A stretch of 64,000 nt of DNA, from NCBI GenBank assembly GCA_031399065.1, contig JANNOM010000077.1, positions 1 through 64,000 of the forward strand, in the 5' to 3' direction. Both the position numbers and the translations under genes were made by a program. Below, in pieces: positions 1 through 8,656 of the stretch (position 1 is its first letter; each line of letters starts with the position of its first letter). This DNA comes from JADCRZ01 sp031399065 (GTDB lineage Bacteria; Bacteroidota; Bacteroidia; Chitinophagales; Chitinophagaceae). The notes beneath the pieces are model-generated. The model saw only the letters and a program-made list of their open reading frames with translations, was not told the DNA's origin and did not search any database.

Positions 1-1685
1 CACCATCGTTCGATATTACTGCAGTCACTGATGCCCTGGGTATCGTATCTATTTGTTATACCAGTACTTTAGCGGGTAATGTTACTATCACAGCTACCGT
101 AAACGGTAACATCATTAAAGTACCGCAGGTACTCACCTTCATTGCAGATGTTCCCAATCCGTCGAACCCGCTTACCATATTTACCGTCGAAAAAGATAAT
201 GCCGTTGCCAATGGGACCGACAATAACCAGGTGAAAGCCCATATAGCAGACATAAATGGTAACCCGGTACCCGGAGTTGACGTAACCTTTACCATATTAA
301 GCGGTTCGGCACAGCAACCAGTCACAGTGACGGTTACAACCAATGCCAATGGAGATGCCATCTTTAACTATACCAGCATAGTAGCGGGCGCAGTATCCGT
401 ATCGGCAGAGATCAGCGGAGTAGCTATCAACGGTAGCCCGAAGAACATTACTTTCATAAGTGATATACCCAGTCCAGGTAGTCCAGAAAGCTATCTTGAC
501 TATATAAACGATAATACCGCCGCTGCTGATGGCACGGACGCAAATGTAGTATTTGCACACGTAGCAGATGCTAATGGCAACCCTGTGGCAGGAGTAGACG
601 TAACGTTTACTATGACGGGTGCCATCAACGCCACACAAACCATTAAAACGGATGCGCTCGGTAATGCAACCCTGGATATGAAGACCACTTCAGCAGGTGC
701 CGTTACAGTGACAGCCACCACTGCCCAGGGTGCTATTACCAGAAATAGCCCGCTGACTGTCTTTTTCGTGGTAGGCCCTCCGGATAACACGAATGATAAC
801 ACAAGACTGGAAGTTATAAAAGGAGTAGCTGCCGCAGATAATATTGACCGCAACATCATCATAGCGCACGTGCATGATCAGTACGATAATCCGGTTGCCG
901 GACAAACGGTTACTATTACCATAGCAACAGGTATTGCTACAGCAGAATCGCTCACTGGCGTCACCGACGCAAATGGAGAAGTTACCTTCAGATTATTAAG
1001 TAATACTGCAGGTGAGGTAACAGTTACAGCAGTATTTAATACCACCATCGATATTATAAATGGCAGTCCGGCTGAAGTTATATTCACGACGGACCCGGAC
1101 GTTACCAATCCGCTCACTTATATACAAGTAGTGGACGACAATGCCGTGGCAGACGGAATACTCGCCAATAGCGTATTGGCGCATGTTTCGGATGCGTCCG
1201 GTAATCCCCTTGCTGAGAAAGAAGTTACCTTTGTGATCATTTCCGGCGACCCTTCGGCTTTGATAGATGTTCCGAAAGTAAATACGGACGCCAACGGAAA
1301 TGCAACTGTACTGGTAACCAGTAAAAAACCAGGATTCGTTAGCATAATAGCCATAGTTAATGGCGATACTATTCGCTTCGGCAGTCCGGCCAAAGTACGC
1401 TTTGTAACAGAAGATGTATATGTGCCGAAAGTATTCACGCCCAATGGAGACGGTACCAACGACGTGCTGAAACCAATAGTGGTTGGCATATTTAATTTCA
1501 CCTTCTTTAACGTATACAACAGGTGGGGTAACCTGGTATTTACAACCAGGGACGCGAACATAGGATGGGATGGAAGGCTGAAAGGGGTATTACAACCCAA
1601 TGAAACCTACCTGTGGCTGATCGGTGGCAAGGATAAGGATGGCAACCAGATACAGAAAAAGGGTATGACATCCCTCGTAAGATAA
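1..1685 (+). CDS. Ig-like repeat surface protein with T9SS type B C-terminal domain (5' end outside window)
   Basis: The frame is open from the window edge, so the N-terminus is missing; an in-frame GTG at 231 is not the start because homologous repeat sequence continues upstream of it. The visible part holds about four and a half immunoglobulin-like (Big-1/invasin type) repeats of roughly 100 residues, at about 1-180, 181-510, 511-815, 816-1130 and 1131-1420. Each has an AHVxDxxGNPV-like strand near its start and a GSP strand near its end. The last 87 or so residues (VFTPNGDGTNDVLKP, then NVYNRWGNLVF) form the gliding-motility-associated C-terminal domain, a type B sorting signal of the type IX secretion system. 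The product is therefore likely a secreted, cell-surface adhesin-like protein. The PorP/SprF gene directly downstream supports this, because type B cargo is commonly encoded next to such a partner. The ligand is unknown. Confidence 0.9.
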   Translation, partial: PSFDITAVTDALGIVSICYTSTLAGNVTITATVNGNIIKVPQVLTFIADVPNPSNPLTIFTVEKDNAVANGTDNNQVKAHIADINGNPVPGVDVTFTILSGSAQQPVTVTVTTNANGDAIFNYTSIVAGAVSVSAEISGVAINGSPKNITFISDIPSPGSPESYLDYINDNTAAADGTDANVVFAHVADANGNPVAGVDVTFTMTGAINATQTIKTDALGNATLDMKTTSAGAVTVTATTAQGAITRNSPLTVFFVVGPPDNTNDNTRLEVIKGVAAADNIDRNIIIAHVHDQYDNPVAGQTVTITIATGIATAESLTGVTDANGEVTFRLLSNTAGEVTVTAVFNTTIDIINGSPAEVIFTTDPDVTNPLTYIQVVDDNAVADGILANSVLAHVSDASGNPLAEKEVTFVIISGDPSALIDVPKVNTDANGNATVLVTSKKPGFVSIIAIVNGDTIRFGSPAKVRFVTEDVYVPKVFTPNGDGTNDVLKPIVVGIFNFTFFNVYNRWGNLVFTTRDANIGWDGRLKGVLQPNETYLWLIGGKDKDGNQIQKKGMTSLVR

Positions 1686-1708
1686 ACGTTACTAAATAAT
1701 GCTACGGC

Positions 1709-2704
1709 ATGAAAAATATTAAAATCCAATTACCAATGAAATTCATTTGGTTATTATTCCATGTAGTTTTGCTGGCTTCCGTTGCCAGTGCCCAGGAAAT
1801 CAATTTTTCCCGTGTGCAGGATATGACTGTATGGTACAACCAGTCGCTTAAAACGGACAAGAATAATAGCCTCAAAATGAACTTCCGCAACGTTCAGTAC
1901 CAGGGAACGGTAGCTTATAACAGCATTGCTGCCATGGCAGACGTGCCCATTCTTTCAGCAGCACAAAAAGAAAAGCAGGGCGGCGGTTACCTGAGTGCGA
2001 GCCTGGGCGCGGCTTCCGACAAATCGAACCAGGGTATCCTAAACAATACGTTAGGCCTTGCTGGTTTAAGTTATGCTATCCCGATAGGAAAGAACGAAAC
2101 ATATGCAGCCGTGGGATTCCAGGCGGCCTATTATCAAAGCAGGCTAAATGTAGCCAATATTACGGCCTTTGGCGATCAGTACGATAAGTATGGTCCTATA
2201 GAAGGCATGCAAAGCTCCGACAGGTTGGCCAACGGCTGGTCTTACAATCATATCAATTTAAACGCCGGGGTATCTGTATTCAGCAACTCCGAATTTAATA
2301 AATGGTATATCGGGGCTTCCGTTATGAGTATTAATAAGCCTTACACAGATAAAATAAAAACGGACGATTACCGCCTTAAACAGGCACTGGGTATACAGGG
2401 CGGGTATAGATTTATAGCAGCTAATAATGATGATTGTGCTTTCTATACCTCGCTTAACTGGCAGGGCAAGGCATACAAACATTTTTTCAATATATCTTAT
2501 TTCAAAGCCATCAAGAAAATAGATGGTGGAGGAGGAATAGGATTGGGGATGGGCTATCGTTATGATGATGCCCTGGTACCCAATCTTGAATTCAGATATG
2601 TAAAAGCAATCATTGGATTATCCTATGACATGAACATATCCGGTATTAACGCAGCAGGTCTAAAACGAAATGGTCTTGAGCTGGCTGTAAAACTGGATTT
2701 TTAA
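1709..2704 (+). CDS. PorP/SprF family T9SS outer-membrane protein
   Basis: This 331-residue protein has an N-terminal signal peptide ending ASVASA, with mature sequence starting QEINFSR. The early mature region and the alternating beta-strand pattern through to the C-terminal phenylalanine fit the PorP/SprF family of outer-membrane barrels. Family members help deliver or anchor T9SS cargo, SprF being needed for the adhesin SprB in gliding Flavobacterium. It starts 23 bases after the type B cargo gene and ends 11 bases before the OmpA-domain gene, so the three are probably one operon. I infer that it is the dedicated partner of the upstream adhesin-like protein. An in-frame ATG ten codons into the protein is a possible alternative start. 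Confidence 0.88.
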   Translation: MKNIKIQLPMKFIWLLFHVVLLASVASAQEINFSRVQDMTVWYNQSLKTDKNNSLKMNFRNVQYQGTVAYNSIAAMADVPILSAAQKEKQGGGYLSASLGAASDKSNQGILNNTLGLAGLSYAIPIGKNETYAAVGFQAAYYQSRLNVANITAFGDQYDKYGPIEGMQSSDRLANGWSYNHINLNAGVSVFSNSEFNKWYIGASVMSINKPYTDKIKTDDYRLKQALGIQGGYRFIAANNDDCAFYTSLNWQGKAYKHFFNISYFKAIKKIDGGGGIGLGMGYRYDDALVPNLEFRYVKAIIGLSYDMNISGINAAGLKRNGLELAVKLDF

Positions 2705-2715
2705 AAAAGTACACA

Positions 2716-3951
2716 ATGAGAAAAAGACTTGTTTCCCTGGCTGGCTGCTTACTGTTAATCCTCGGCTCCGTGTTTGCCCAGGATAAAGCCCCTGCCAACA
2801 CGTATGACAAAAGATGGTTCATATCGCCGCTGCTTAAACTTCAGGCGCAGGACTTTGGGCTGCTGGAAAAAAACAAGAAAAACCAGTTGAGTAATTCCAA
2901 CAACCTGTCTTTTACTGAAAGATCCAATTACTCATTTTCCGCTTCCGTATATAAAAACTTTACGGGACGCATTTCTATGAGTCTGGATGCAGGCTTTGGT
3001 AAAGGTCATATAACCAGTAAAGACGTGCTGATAGAAAATACTGAATCCAAGTCATATAATATCGTAAACGCAACCCTGTTTTTCCATTTATTAAATGCTT
3101 CTTACCGGCTGCAACCCTTTATATCTGCAGGTATCAGCAACCTTACCAATGAGCAATCGTACACCAGCGCGCCGATAGGAGCGGGTGTAAAATTCAGTGG
3201 TAAAAAGATAATGGTGGAAGCACATGCATCGTATGGATACGGAGTTAGTAAAAATGTAGCCAATGCATTGGTGTACAATCTTGGTATATATATTCCGCTG
3301 AAAAGTAAAAAGGATAAGAAAAAAGAGGAAGAGAAAAAAGAGGCTGATAAAAAAGACAGTACCGGTAAAGGTGGAAATGTTACCTACATTACCAACAATT
3401 ATTACTTCCTGATGGGAGATAGCACTAAGAACAAAACAGAAGATGACGAAGCAACCAAAGAAGCAAGGAGAAAAGCAAGAGCTGACCTGAATCCGGGTAA
3501 CGAATCAGGTACAGATGCCGAAGGAAAAAATAAGGACAACGGTGATGGCAGCGGTGGAGGAGAAGGTACTAACGCACCTCTGGACCCTGACGATCCGATG
3601 AACCTGCCGGCTGCGGAAAAATCGATGGTATATTTTTATTACGATTCGTATGCTCTTTCTTCCAGCGCGTTTAGCGTGGTCGACCAGGTGATTCAGCGGA
3701 TGAAAGAAGATAAAACACTCAATGTGCATTTGAAAGGATATACCGACCTGGCTGGTAGCGAGCAGTACAATCTTCCTTTGTCAAAGAAAAGAGCCCAGAT
3801 GGTATTCGATTACATGAATAGCCGTGGCATTTCGACAGACAGGATCATCCTGACGCATTACGGTAAGGAAAATCCCGTAATCAACAGCGTGGATCCCAAA
3901 TCGGCCTGGCAGAACCGGAGATGTGAAATCGTATTATTCGAGAAAAAATAA
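2716..3951 (+). CDS. OmpA family protein with N-terminal outer-membrane barrel
   Basis: The 411-residue product has a signal peptide (cleavage predicted after GSVFA, mature N-terminus QDKAP) and a beta-rich region to about residue 195. A highly charged Lys/Glu stretch and a Gly/Asp/Asn-rich linker follow (about residues 196-300). The C-terminal OmpA/MotB domain starts at MVYFYYDSYAL and contains LKGYTDLAGSEQYN and the NRRCEI segment, so it should bind peptidoglycan and tie the outer membrane to the wall. It ends the likely operon with the T9SS cargo and PorP/SprF genes, and an intrinsic terminator lies 21 bases downstream. The long linker is consistent with crossing the periplasm. A structural role in surface display is inferred. 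Confidence 0.9.
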   Translation: MRKRLVSLAGCLLLILGSVFAQDKAPANTYDKRWFISPLLKLQAQDFGLLEKNKKNQLSNSNNLSFTERSNYSFSASVYKNFTGRISMSLDAGFGKGHITSKDVLIENTESKSYNIVNATLFFHLLNASYRLQPFISAGISNLTNEQSYTSAPIGAGVKFSGKKIMVEAHASYGYGVSKNVANALVYNLGIYIPLKSKKDKKKEEEKKEADKKDSTGKGGNVTYITNNYYFLMGDSTKNKTEDDEATKEARRKARADLNPGNESGTDAEGKNKDNGDGSGGGEGTNAPLDPDDPMNLPAAEKSMVYFYYDSYALSSSAFSVVDQVIQRMKEDKTLNVHLKGYTDLAGSEQYNLPLSKKRAQMVFDYMNSRGISTDRIILTHYGKENPVINSVDPKSAWQNRRCEIVLFEKK

Positions 3952-3972
3952 TAACCCCTTATAACCACTATA

Positions 3973-3998
3973 CCGGCCCCAAAAGGGCCGGTTTTTTT
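3973..3998 (+). terminator. Intrinsic terminator of the T9SS cargo/PorP/OmpA operon
   Basis: A perfect 7-bp GC-rich stem (CCGGCCC at 3973-3979 with GGGCCGG at 3985-3991) with a 5-base loop is followed directly by seven T residues. Confidence 0.93.
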
Positions 3999-4070
3999 AT
4001 GCCCCGGCTTTTGGAAGAAAGCATGAACGTCTGCATTCTTTAGTAACTTCGCGGTTGCAATCGTTTAATT

Positions 4071-5096
4071 ATGAAATTTCAAACAGGCGACAGGGTTCTG
4101 GTGATACATTCAGGTGAAGAGGGAGAAGTGGTGGATACGATCAATGACGAAATGGTGATGGTGGAAATAAGAGGAGTACGGTTCCCGGCTTATAATAATC
4201 AACTCGATTTTCCTTACTTTAAACGTTTTTCCGAAAAAAAGATCGTCGCGGAAAAAAATGTAAAAAAATACATCGAACAGCTTCCGAAAGAAAAAGTGGT
4301 CAGCAAAGTGTCCGATCTTCCGGAAGGTATATGGCTTACTTTTCTACCCAGGTTTACCAACGACGAATTTGGAGATGAAGTAGTAGAGCAGTTTAAAGTA
4401 CACCTTATCAACGGAACCGATACAGGATACGCATTTGCCTATCGCCTGAATTATAAAGGCAATGTTTCTTTTGAACTAAAGAACCAGCTTTTTCCCAAAC
4501 AGGACTTTTACCTGAACGACGTGCCTTTCGAAGATGTCAACGACAGTCCTTCTTTTGAATTCGAGTTTTCGCTACAGGAGCCTAACAAACGGAAAGCCGA
4601 TTATTTTGAAACCGCTTTGAAGCTGAAACCCAGACAGGTATTCAACAAGATAGAAGAAATAAAAAAAAGCGGGCTTCCCACTTTTTCTTACCAGTTATTG
4701 GATCAATATCCCGATAAGGCTGCGGAAGAAGCGCGCCTCGACCTCAGTAAACTATCGGCGGGCGGATATAAAGTGTATGAAGCCTCACGGATCAGGGAGC
4801 ACCTGGCACCGGCTAGAACGGTAATAGACCTCCATGTCGAGCGGCTGACAGATAACTGGGAGCGGATGGATAATTTCGAGATCGTAACCCTTCAACTGGC
4901 GGAGTTTGAAAAATATTATGATCTGGCCATTGCGCACCGCCAGTCGAACCTCATTGTAATACATGGCATCGGTACCGGCCGGCTTAGAGATGAGATCCAC
5001 GACCTGTTGCGCCATCGCAAAGAGGTAAAGTCGTTTGTGAACAGGTACCATCCTTCTTACGGCTACGGGGCTACGGAAATTTATTTTCAATATTAA
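4071..5096 (+). CDS. DUF2027 / Smr domain protein
   Basis: The 341-residue protein opens with a small beta-barrel-like segment (KFQTGDRVLVIHSGEEGEVV), followed by the DUF2027 region. The C-terminal Smr (small MutS-related) domain is shown by IDLHVERL at about residues 252-259 and the HGIGTGRLR motif starting at His298. Smr domains act as nucleases on DNA or, in other proteins, on collided-ribosome mRNA; the substrate of this Bacteroidota-type fusion is not established. No signal peptide is seen, so it should be cytoplasmic. It sits alone between the terminator at 3973-3998 and the RNase P RNA gene. A weak TAnnTTCG box at 4044-4051 could be its promoter. Confidence 0.88.
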   Translation: MKFQTGDRVLVIHSGEEGEVVDTINDEMVMVEIRGVRFPAYNNQLDFPYFKRFSEKKIVAEKNVKKYIEQLPKEKVVSKVSDLPEGIWLTFLPRFTNDEFGDEVVEQFKVHLINGTDTGYAFAYRLNYKGNVSFELKNQLFPKQDFYLNDVPFEDVNDSPSFEFEFSLQEPNKRKADYFETALKLKPRQVFNKIEEIKKSGLPTFSYQLLDQYPDKAAEEARLDLSKLSAGGYKVYEASRIREHLAPARTVIDLHVERLTDNWERMDNFEIVTLQLAEFEKYYDLAIAHRQSNLIVIHGIGTGRLRDEIHDLLRHRKEVKSFVNRYHPSYGYGATEIYFQY

Positions 5097-5110
5097 ACTA
5101 TCTTTACACC

Positions 5111-5486
5111 GAACTACAAACCGAACTATCGCTTGTTGCCGTTTATGCGGCGATAGGAGGAAAGTCCGGACAGCAAAGAGCAATGTACCGGTTAAGAGCC
5201 GGGTTCCTTCCGGAGTAAAAACGAAGGATGGGAAACAGAAAGTGCCACAGAAAATAACCGCCCGGGTGTATGCCGGGGTAAGGGTGAAAATACGGGGTAA
5301 AAGCCCGCGATGATACCGGGTAACCGGTATTTTGGGTAAACCTTTCATGCTGAAATGCCATGTATACCAACGCCTGAAGGCTGCTCGCCTGATGTTGGGT
5401 GGGTAGGCAGATAGATCGCTTCAGCAATGAAGCGGCCAGATAAATGATAGTTTAGAAACAGGATCCGGCTTACGAGTTTGTAGTTT
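5111..5486 (+). ncRNA. rnpB: RNase P RNA (class A)
   Basis: This is the catalytic RNA of RNase P, which matures tRNA 5' ends. Conserved regions appear in order: GGAGGAAAGTCCGGAC at 5156-5171, the ACAGAAAGTGCCACAG segment near 5235, GGTAAGGGTGAAA followed by the GGTAAAAGCCCGC segment near 5277-5310, and AGATAAATGATAG at 5438-5450 leading into the GGATCCGGCTTAC end. The terminal helix P1 is clear: 5112-5121 pairs perfectly with 5476-5485. The predicted 3' end therefore touches the stop codon of plsX (5485-5487, opposite strand). Exact ends are inferred from P1. Confidence 0.96.
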
Positions 5487-6438
5487 ATTTACTTTCCTGG
5501 ACGGTAAAGGATGCTTTCATTTTATCGATCATTTTAGAATCGATCATCTTAACGGCTACGTGCATCATGTTCATGAATGCCTTGTCATGGGAAATACCGT
5601 GACCTATTATTACCGGTTTGGATACTCCCAGTACCGGGGTTCCCCCGTAATTTTCAAAATTGAAACGGTCAAAGTATTCATGCTCTATTTTTTTCCGGAT
5701 AGAAATATCGTAAAAAGATTCGGCCAGTTTTAATATGATGTTACCGGTAAAGCCTTCGCATACCATCACATCGGCTTTCTCGCCAAATATATCACGGCCT
5801 TCAATATTGCCGGCAAAATTGATAGCGGTGTTTTCTTTTAAAAGCGGGTAAGTAGCCTGCGCCAGAATATTTCCCTTCCCTTCTTCTTCTCCCACATTGA
5901 TAAGACCTACTTTGGGGTTTTCTATACCTAATATGTTACGGGCATACAGAGAGCCAAGTATCGCAAACTGGTTCAATTGCTCGGGTTTGCAATCCGCATT
6001 CAGGCCTACGTCGAGTAAAACACCCGAGCGACCATCCTCTTTTGGAACAATGGTGGAGATGGCGGGCCTGAGAACTCCTTCTATGGCCTTGATGCTATAA
6101 AGCGCGCCTACCAGCATGGCACCGGTATTGCCGGCGCTGATAAAAGCGTCTATACTACCTGTCGCCAGGCTGTAAAAACCCATGGCTATAGATGATTGCT
6201 GTTTTTCTTTGAGCGCTTTAGTGGGGTGTTCATGCATCCCGATCACCTGGGGGGCATGCTTTAGTTTATAAGCGTCCGGTGAAATATTATGCGCCTGCAG
6301 AAGTGGGATAAGGATAGTTTCATCACCGAACAAATAGGGTGTTACGGTTTCTTTGTTGGCTTTCAAAAATAGTTCTAACCCTTTTACAGCTTCGAGCGGT
6401 GCAAAATCACCGCCCATCATATCTAATCCAATGTTCAT
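5485..6438 (-). CDS. plsX: Phosphate acyltransferase PlsX
   Basis: PlsX makes acyl-phosphate from acyl-ACP and phosphate at the membrane surface, the first step of the PlsX/PlsY route to lysophosphatidic acid. The 317-residue length is normal. Family motifs are present from the start (IGLDMMGGDFAP), through SAGNTGAM and the EGFTGN segment, to the GHG-containing C-terminal part. It follows rpmF and the DUF177 gene, the arrangement also seen in other bacteria as yceD-rpmF-plsX, although fabH is not adjacent here. The acyl-phosphate user plsY lies elsewhere in the window (38127-38783). Its stop codon abuts the 3' end of the convergent rnpB. Confidence 0.96.
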   Translation of the reverse strand: MNIGLDMMGGDFAPLEAVKGLELFLKANKETVTPYLFGDETILIPLLQAHNISPDAYKLKHAPQVIGMHEHPTKALKEKQQSSIAMGFYSLATGSIDAFISAGNTGAMLVGALYSIKAIEGVLRPAISTIVPKEDGRSGVLLDVGLNADCKPEQLNQFAILGSLYARNILGIENPKVGLINVGEEEGKGNILAQATYPLLKENTAINFAGNIEGRDIFGEKADVMVCEGFTGNIILKLAESFYDISIRKKIEHEYFDRFNFENYGGTPVLGVSKPVIIGHGISHDKAFMNMMHVAVKMIDSKMIDKMKASFTVQESK

Positions 6439-6484
6439 ATCAGTTTGCGCTTAAGCGTTAATGAAGTATATAAACCCCTGTGGA

Positions 6485-6548
6485 AATAAAAAATAATAAG
6501 GCACAAGATACATGGAAATTTTATAAAATTCCCTGCGTCCTGTGCCTT
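6485..6548 (-). terminator. Intrinsic terminator downstream of rpmF
   Basis: On the minus strand a long imperfect hairpin has AAGGCACA (6541-6548) pairing with TGTGCCTT (6498-6505), with further pairing inside around an AATTTTATAAAATT core. A T-rich run follows at 6485-6497. It lies between rpmF and plsX, so it may attenuate rather than fully stop transcription into plsX. Confidence 0.7.
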
Positions 6549-6569
6549 GTATTTTATGCTTTGGTAACG

Positions 6570-6764
6570 TTATAGCCTGATAGGCGCTTTTTCTGCCACC
6601 ACTTGTCCTTTGTAGTAAAGTTTGCCTTCACTAACATGGGCACGGTGACGAAGGTGCGTTTCTCCGGTGGTGCTATCGATACTTAAAGTAGCAGCAGTTG
6701 CTTTATAGTGAGTTCTTCTCTTTGCACTGCGTTGTTGCGAATGTCTGCGCTTTGGATTAGGCAT
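6570..6764 (-). CDS. rpmF: 50S ribosomal protein L32
   Basis: This 64-residue basic protein begins MPNPKRRHSQQRSAKRRTHY, the typical L32 start, and contains the conserved HLRHRAH segment. It has no cysteines, so it is the zinc-free form of L32. It is translated between the DUF177 gene and plsX, a widely conserved neighbourhood that couples ribosome protein synthesis with lipid synthesis genes. The hairpin at 6485-6548 follows it. Confidence 0.97.
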   Translation of the reverse strand: MPNPKRRHSQQRSAKRRTHYKATAATLSIDSTTGETHLRHRAHVSEGKLYYKGQVVAEKAPIRL

Positions 6765-6809
6765 AGCTCAACAATTTTAAAACGTTAATTAATTATGTTT
6801 CTCACAGCT

Positions 6810-7358
6810 TTAGCTGTCAAGATCTTTAAACTTTTCCAGTCCCTTCCATACGGGATTAGTATATTCTTTAGCTTCTGCTTTCATTTTTCTAAGTACTTCC
6901 AGCACTTCCGGGTTGCACCTGCTCCTTCCTTTATCATCTTCTGCACACATTTTCTGCATCGGTATGCTCAGGTTGATGAATTCATAGATCCAGTCGGCTA
7001 CGTGCAGGTGACTTTCCCCTTTTGAAATATAATAGACATCCGGATCTTCTTCCTGGTTGTTCATTACTTCCGGATCGTCTACCAGTTTCACCACTATATT
7101 AAATTCATCCCAAAGATCAATTGGAAGTGGATTTCCGCAACGATCGCAATTTACCGTTACCGACCCGCCTACTTCGAACTTAAGCATCATAAAACCGGTC
7201 TTTTTATCAAGAGACAGTTTTATATGAGCATTACAGTTCCCGAAATCCTTTTCCTGCTGGTAACCATCAAAGAACGAATCAGTTATCTGGTATTCAAACT
7301 GGTGAACACCTGGCTTTAACCCCACAAACGCTATATCAAATGCACGACGGGTACTCAT
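6810..7358 (-). CDS. DUF177 (YceD-like) protein
   Basis: The 182-residue protein matches the DUF177/YceD family in layout: a beta-rich N-terminus, a CDRCG motif near the middle and a second cysteine pair (MCAEDDKGRSRC) before a basic helical C-terminus. The family is tied to 23S rRNA accumulation in bacteria and plastids and is almost always encoded next to rpmF, as here (45 bases upstream). A good Bacteroidota -7 element lies just upstream at 7381-7388, which makes this the first gene of the DUF177-rpmF-plsX operon. Confidence 0.9.
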   Translation of the reverse strand: MSTRRAFDIAFVGLKPGVHQFEYQITDSFFDGYQQEKDFGNCNAHIKLSLDKKTGFMMLKFEVGGSVTVNCDRCGNPLPIDLWDEFNIVVKLVDDPEVMNNQEEDPDVYYISKGESHLHVADWIYEFINLSIPMQKMCAEDDKGRSRCNPEVLEVLRKMKAEAKEYTNPVWKGLEKFKDLDS

Positions 7359-7380
7359 TAATCTCCTTTTAAAGAGTTTG

Positions 7381-7388
7381 CAAAGGTA
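7381..7388 (-). promoter_or_regulatory. Putative -7 promoter element for DUF177-rpmF-plsX
   Basis: TACCTTTG on the minus strand matches the Bacteroidota -7 consensus TAnnTTTG, about 22 bases before the DUF177 start codon. No clear TTTG -33 box was found. Confidence 0.6.
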
Positions 7389-7644
7389 ATAGGATTTTCT
7401 GAAAAAAAACTAAAATCCTTAGATTTTTTTATCGTTTTCTCTTTACTTTGGTTTGTTCCATGTCATAGCTACAAACATCTTAGTGTTTTTAACGGGGTTT
7501 ATGTACTCCAGTCCGGTTTCTGTTCTTTCATCCTGACTTCATCCAGACAATATTACGGATTTCGCCAGAAGAATAAAAGCGGGTCTTATTTCGTAGCCAT
7601 TCCCGCCAGAGGGGGTGGTATGTTTTTAGCAACCTGTTTATAAA

Positions 7645-7875
7645 ATGAACGATATGAAACAGGCAAATACAGATAAAGTAGAAAAACAAAGTGTCCAGCA
7701 ATCAAAAAAGGAGCACACGGAAAAACAGGATCTAAAGGACAGTGTGCCTGATGAAAAGGGGTCCATGTCACTGGAAAATGGGAGCAAATACCCTGAATTA
7801 TCTACAAAAGATAAAAACTATAAGAACCAGGATGAATACATTGCACCTGATCCTAACAAGAAAAGCAGCCTTTGA
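7645..7875 (+). CDS. Small, highly charged hypothetical protein (76 aa)
   Basis: I do not recognise the family. The 76-residue product is very hydrophilic, rich in Lys, Glu, Asp, Gln and Ser, and lacks hydrophobic segments and cysteines, so it is probably disordered and soluble. The coding frame is supported by a clean ATG and by a perfect hairpin whose loop contains the stop codon. The next two genes on the opposite strand (an SRPBCC protein and a pyridoxamine-oxidase-like protein) resemble general-stress genes, so a stress role is conceivable but is inference only. Confidence 0.6.
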   Translation: MNDMKQANTDKVEKQSVQQSKKEHTEKQDLKDSVPDEKGSMSLENGSKYPELSTKDKNYKNQDEYIAPDPNKKSSL

Positions 7876-7889
7876 GACTGCTTTTCTTG
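7857..7889. terminator. Perfect hairpin overlapping a stop codon, likely shared terminator
   Basis: A 12-bp perfect stem (CAAGAAAAGCAG at 7857-7868 with CTGCTTTTCTTG at 7878-7889) has a 9-base loop that contains the TGA stop (7873-7875) of the 76-aa gene. The arms are A-rich then T-rich, so it can work as a terminator between the two convergent genes. Confidence 0.65.
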
Positions 7890-7912
7890 TAATTAAAACA
7901 AATAGCTCAATT

Positions 7913-8608
7913 TTACACGTGTTCAGCATCTATCTCGTTCAAACTCTCCATTAGGTTTTTAAAATTCCTGACATCTGTTTTCACCAGTCTTCTGAAGGCC
8001 GGGGCAAAAATATGCGCCATTACATTACCTGCTTTGTCTTGCGGAGGGTGGTATGTTATAGTTACGTCCACTTCCGTTTCTCCATTTGGAGCATCCCTGA
8101 ACTCCACTTTGCCGGCGTTTTGCAGCATGGATTCCTCAACCGATTGCCAGCCAATAAGTGATCCGGGTTCATCTTTTACAATCTGTGCTTTCCAGCTTAT
8201 ATCCACCACATTTCCCGGCACTTTTAATTTCCATTCCGAATAGGTAGGGTCTATCTGTTTTACTGAATCGATATGTTTCATCAGAAAAGGAATGTTCTCA
8301 AGTCTTCTCCAGTAATTATACACTTCATGGCGGTTCCTGTTAATGATCACACTCGTTCTTACATTAATATTGCTGACACCGTCTTTGGTGGAGTTGCGCG
8401 TAAGACTGCCATAGAGAGGGCAGTAACCAGTTACCCCGCGCAAGATGAGGTATACACCTGAGAGCGCTTTTACTAATTTAAAATGTTTGCCTGTTACCAG
8501 GGAATTCGTCAGCAGTGCAGAACCAATAGTAATGGACGCTATCCGCTCCGGTTCTCCTATATTATTGTTGGCGGTAGTAACAGGAGCTAATGATTTTTCG
8601 TATGACAT
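7913..8608 (-). CDS. DUF2892 / SRPBCC (polyketide-cyclase-like) fusion protein
   Basis: The first ~75 residues resemble the DUF2892 inner-membrane segment (GEPERIASITIGSALL, then a weakly hydrophobic stretch and the RGVTGYCPLYGSL motif). The rest is an SRPBCC/START-like ligand-binding domain (VYNYWRRLENIPFLMKHID and WQSVEESMLQNAGKVEF are typical). Such two-part proteins are common in soil bacteria and usually described as cyclase/dehydrase-like; the ligand is unknown. It is probably membrane-associated with the binding domain in the cytoplasm. It ends 38 bases after the convergent 76-aa gene, and the next gene upstream on this strand ends 48 bases before its start. Confidence 0.85.
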   Translation of the reverse strand: MSYEKSLAPVTTANNNIGEPERIASITIGSALLTNSLVTGKHFKLVKALSGVYLILRGVTGYCPLYGSLTRNSTKDGVSNINVRTSVIINRNRHEVYNYWRRLENIPFLMKHIDSVKQIDPTYSEWKLKVPGNVVDISWKAQIVKDEPGSLIGWQSVEESMLQNAGKVEFRDAPNGETEVDVTITYHPPQDKAGNVMAHIFAPAFRRLVKTDVRNFKNLMESLNEIDAEHV

Positions 8609-8656
8609 TATGTATGAATTAAATGATTGTAAAAAAGTCGTTCAACCCCAGGCTTA

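Noticed and set aside
231..1685. A gene start at the GTG at 231
   Set aside because: The repeat pattern continues in frame upstream to base 3, so the true start is outside the window.
4785..5427. Two open frames of 187 and 94 codons on the minus strand
   Set aside because: They cover the Smr-domain gene and the RNase P RNA gene, both strongly supported on the plus strand.
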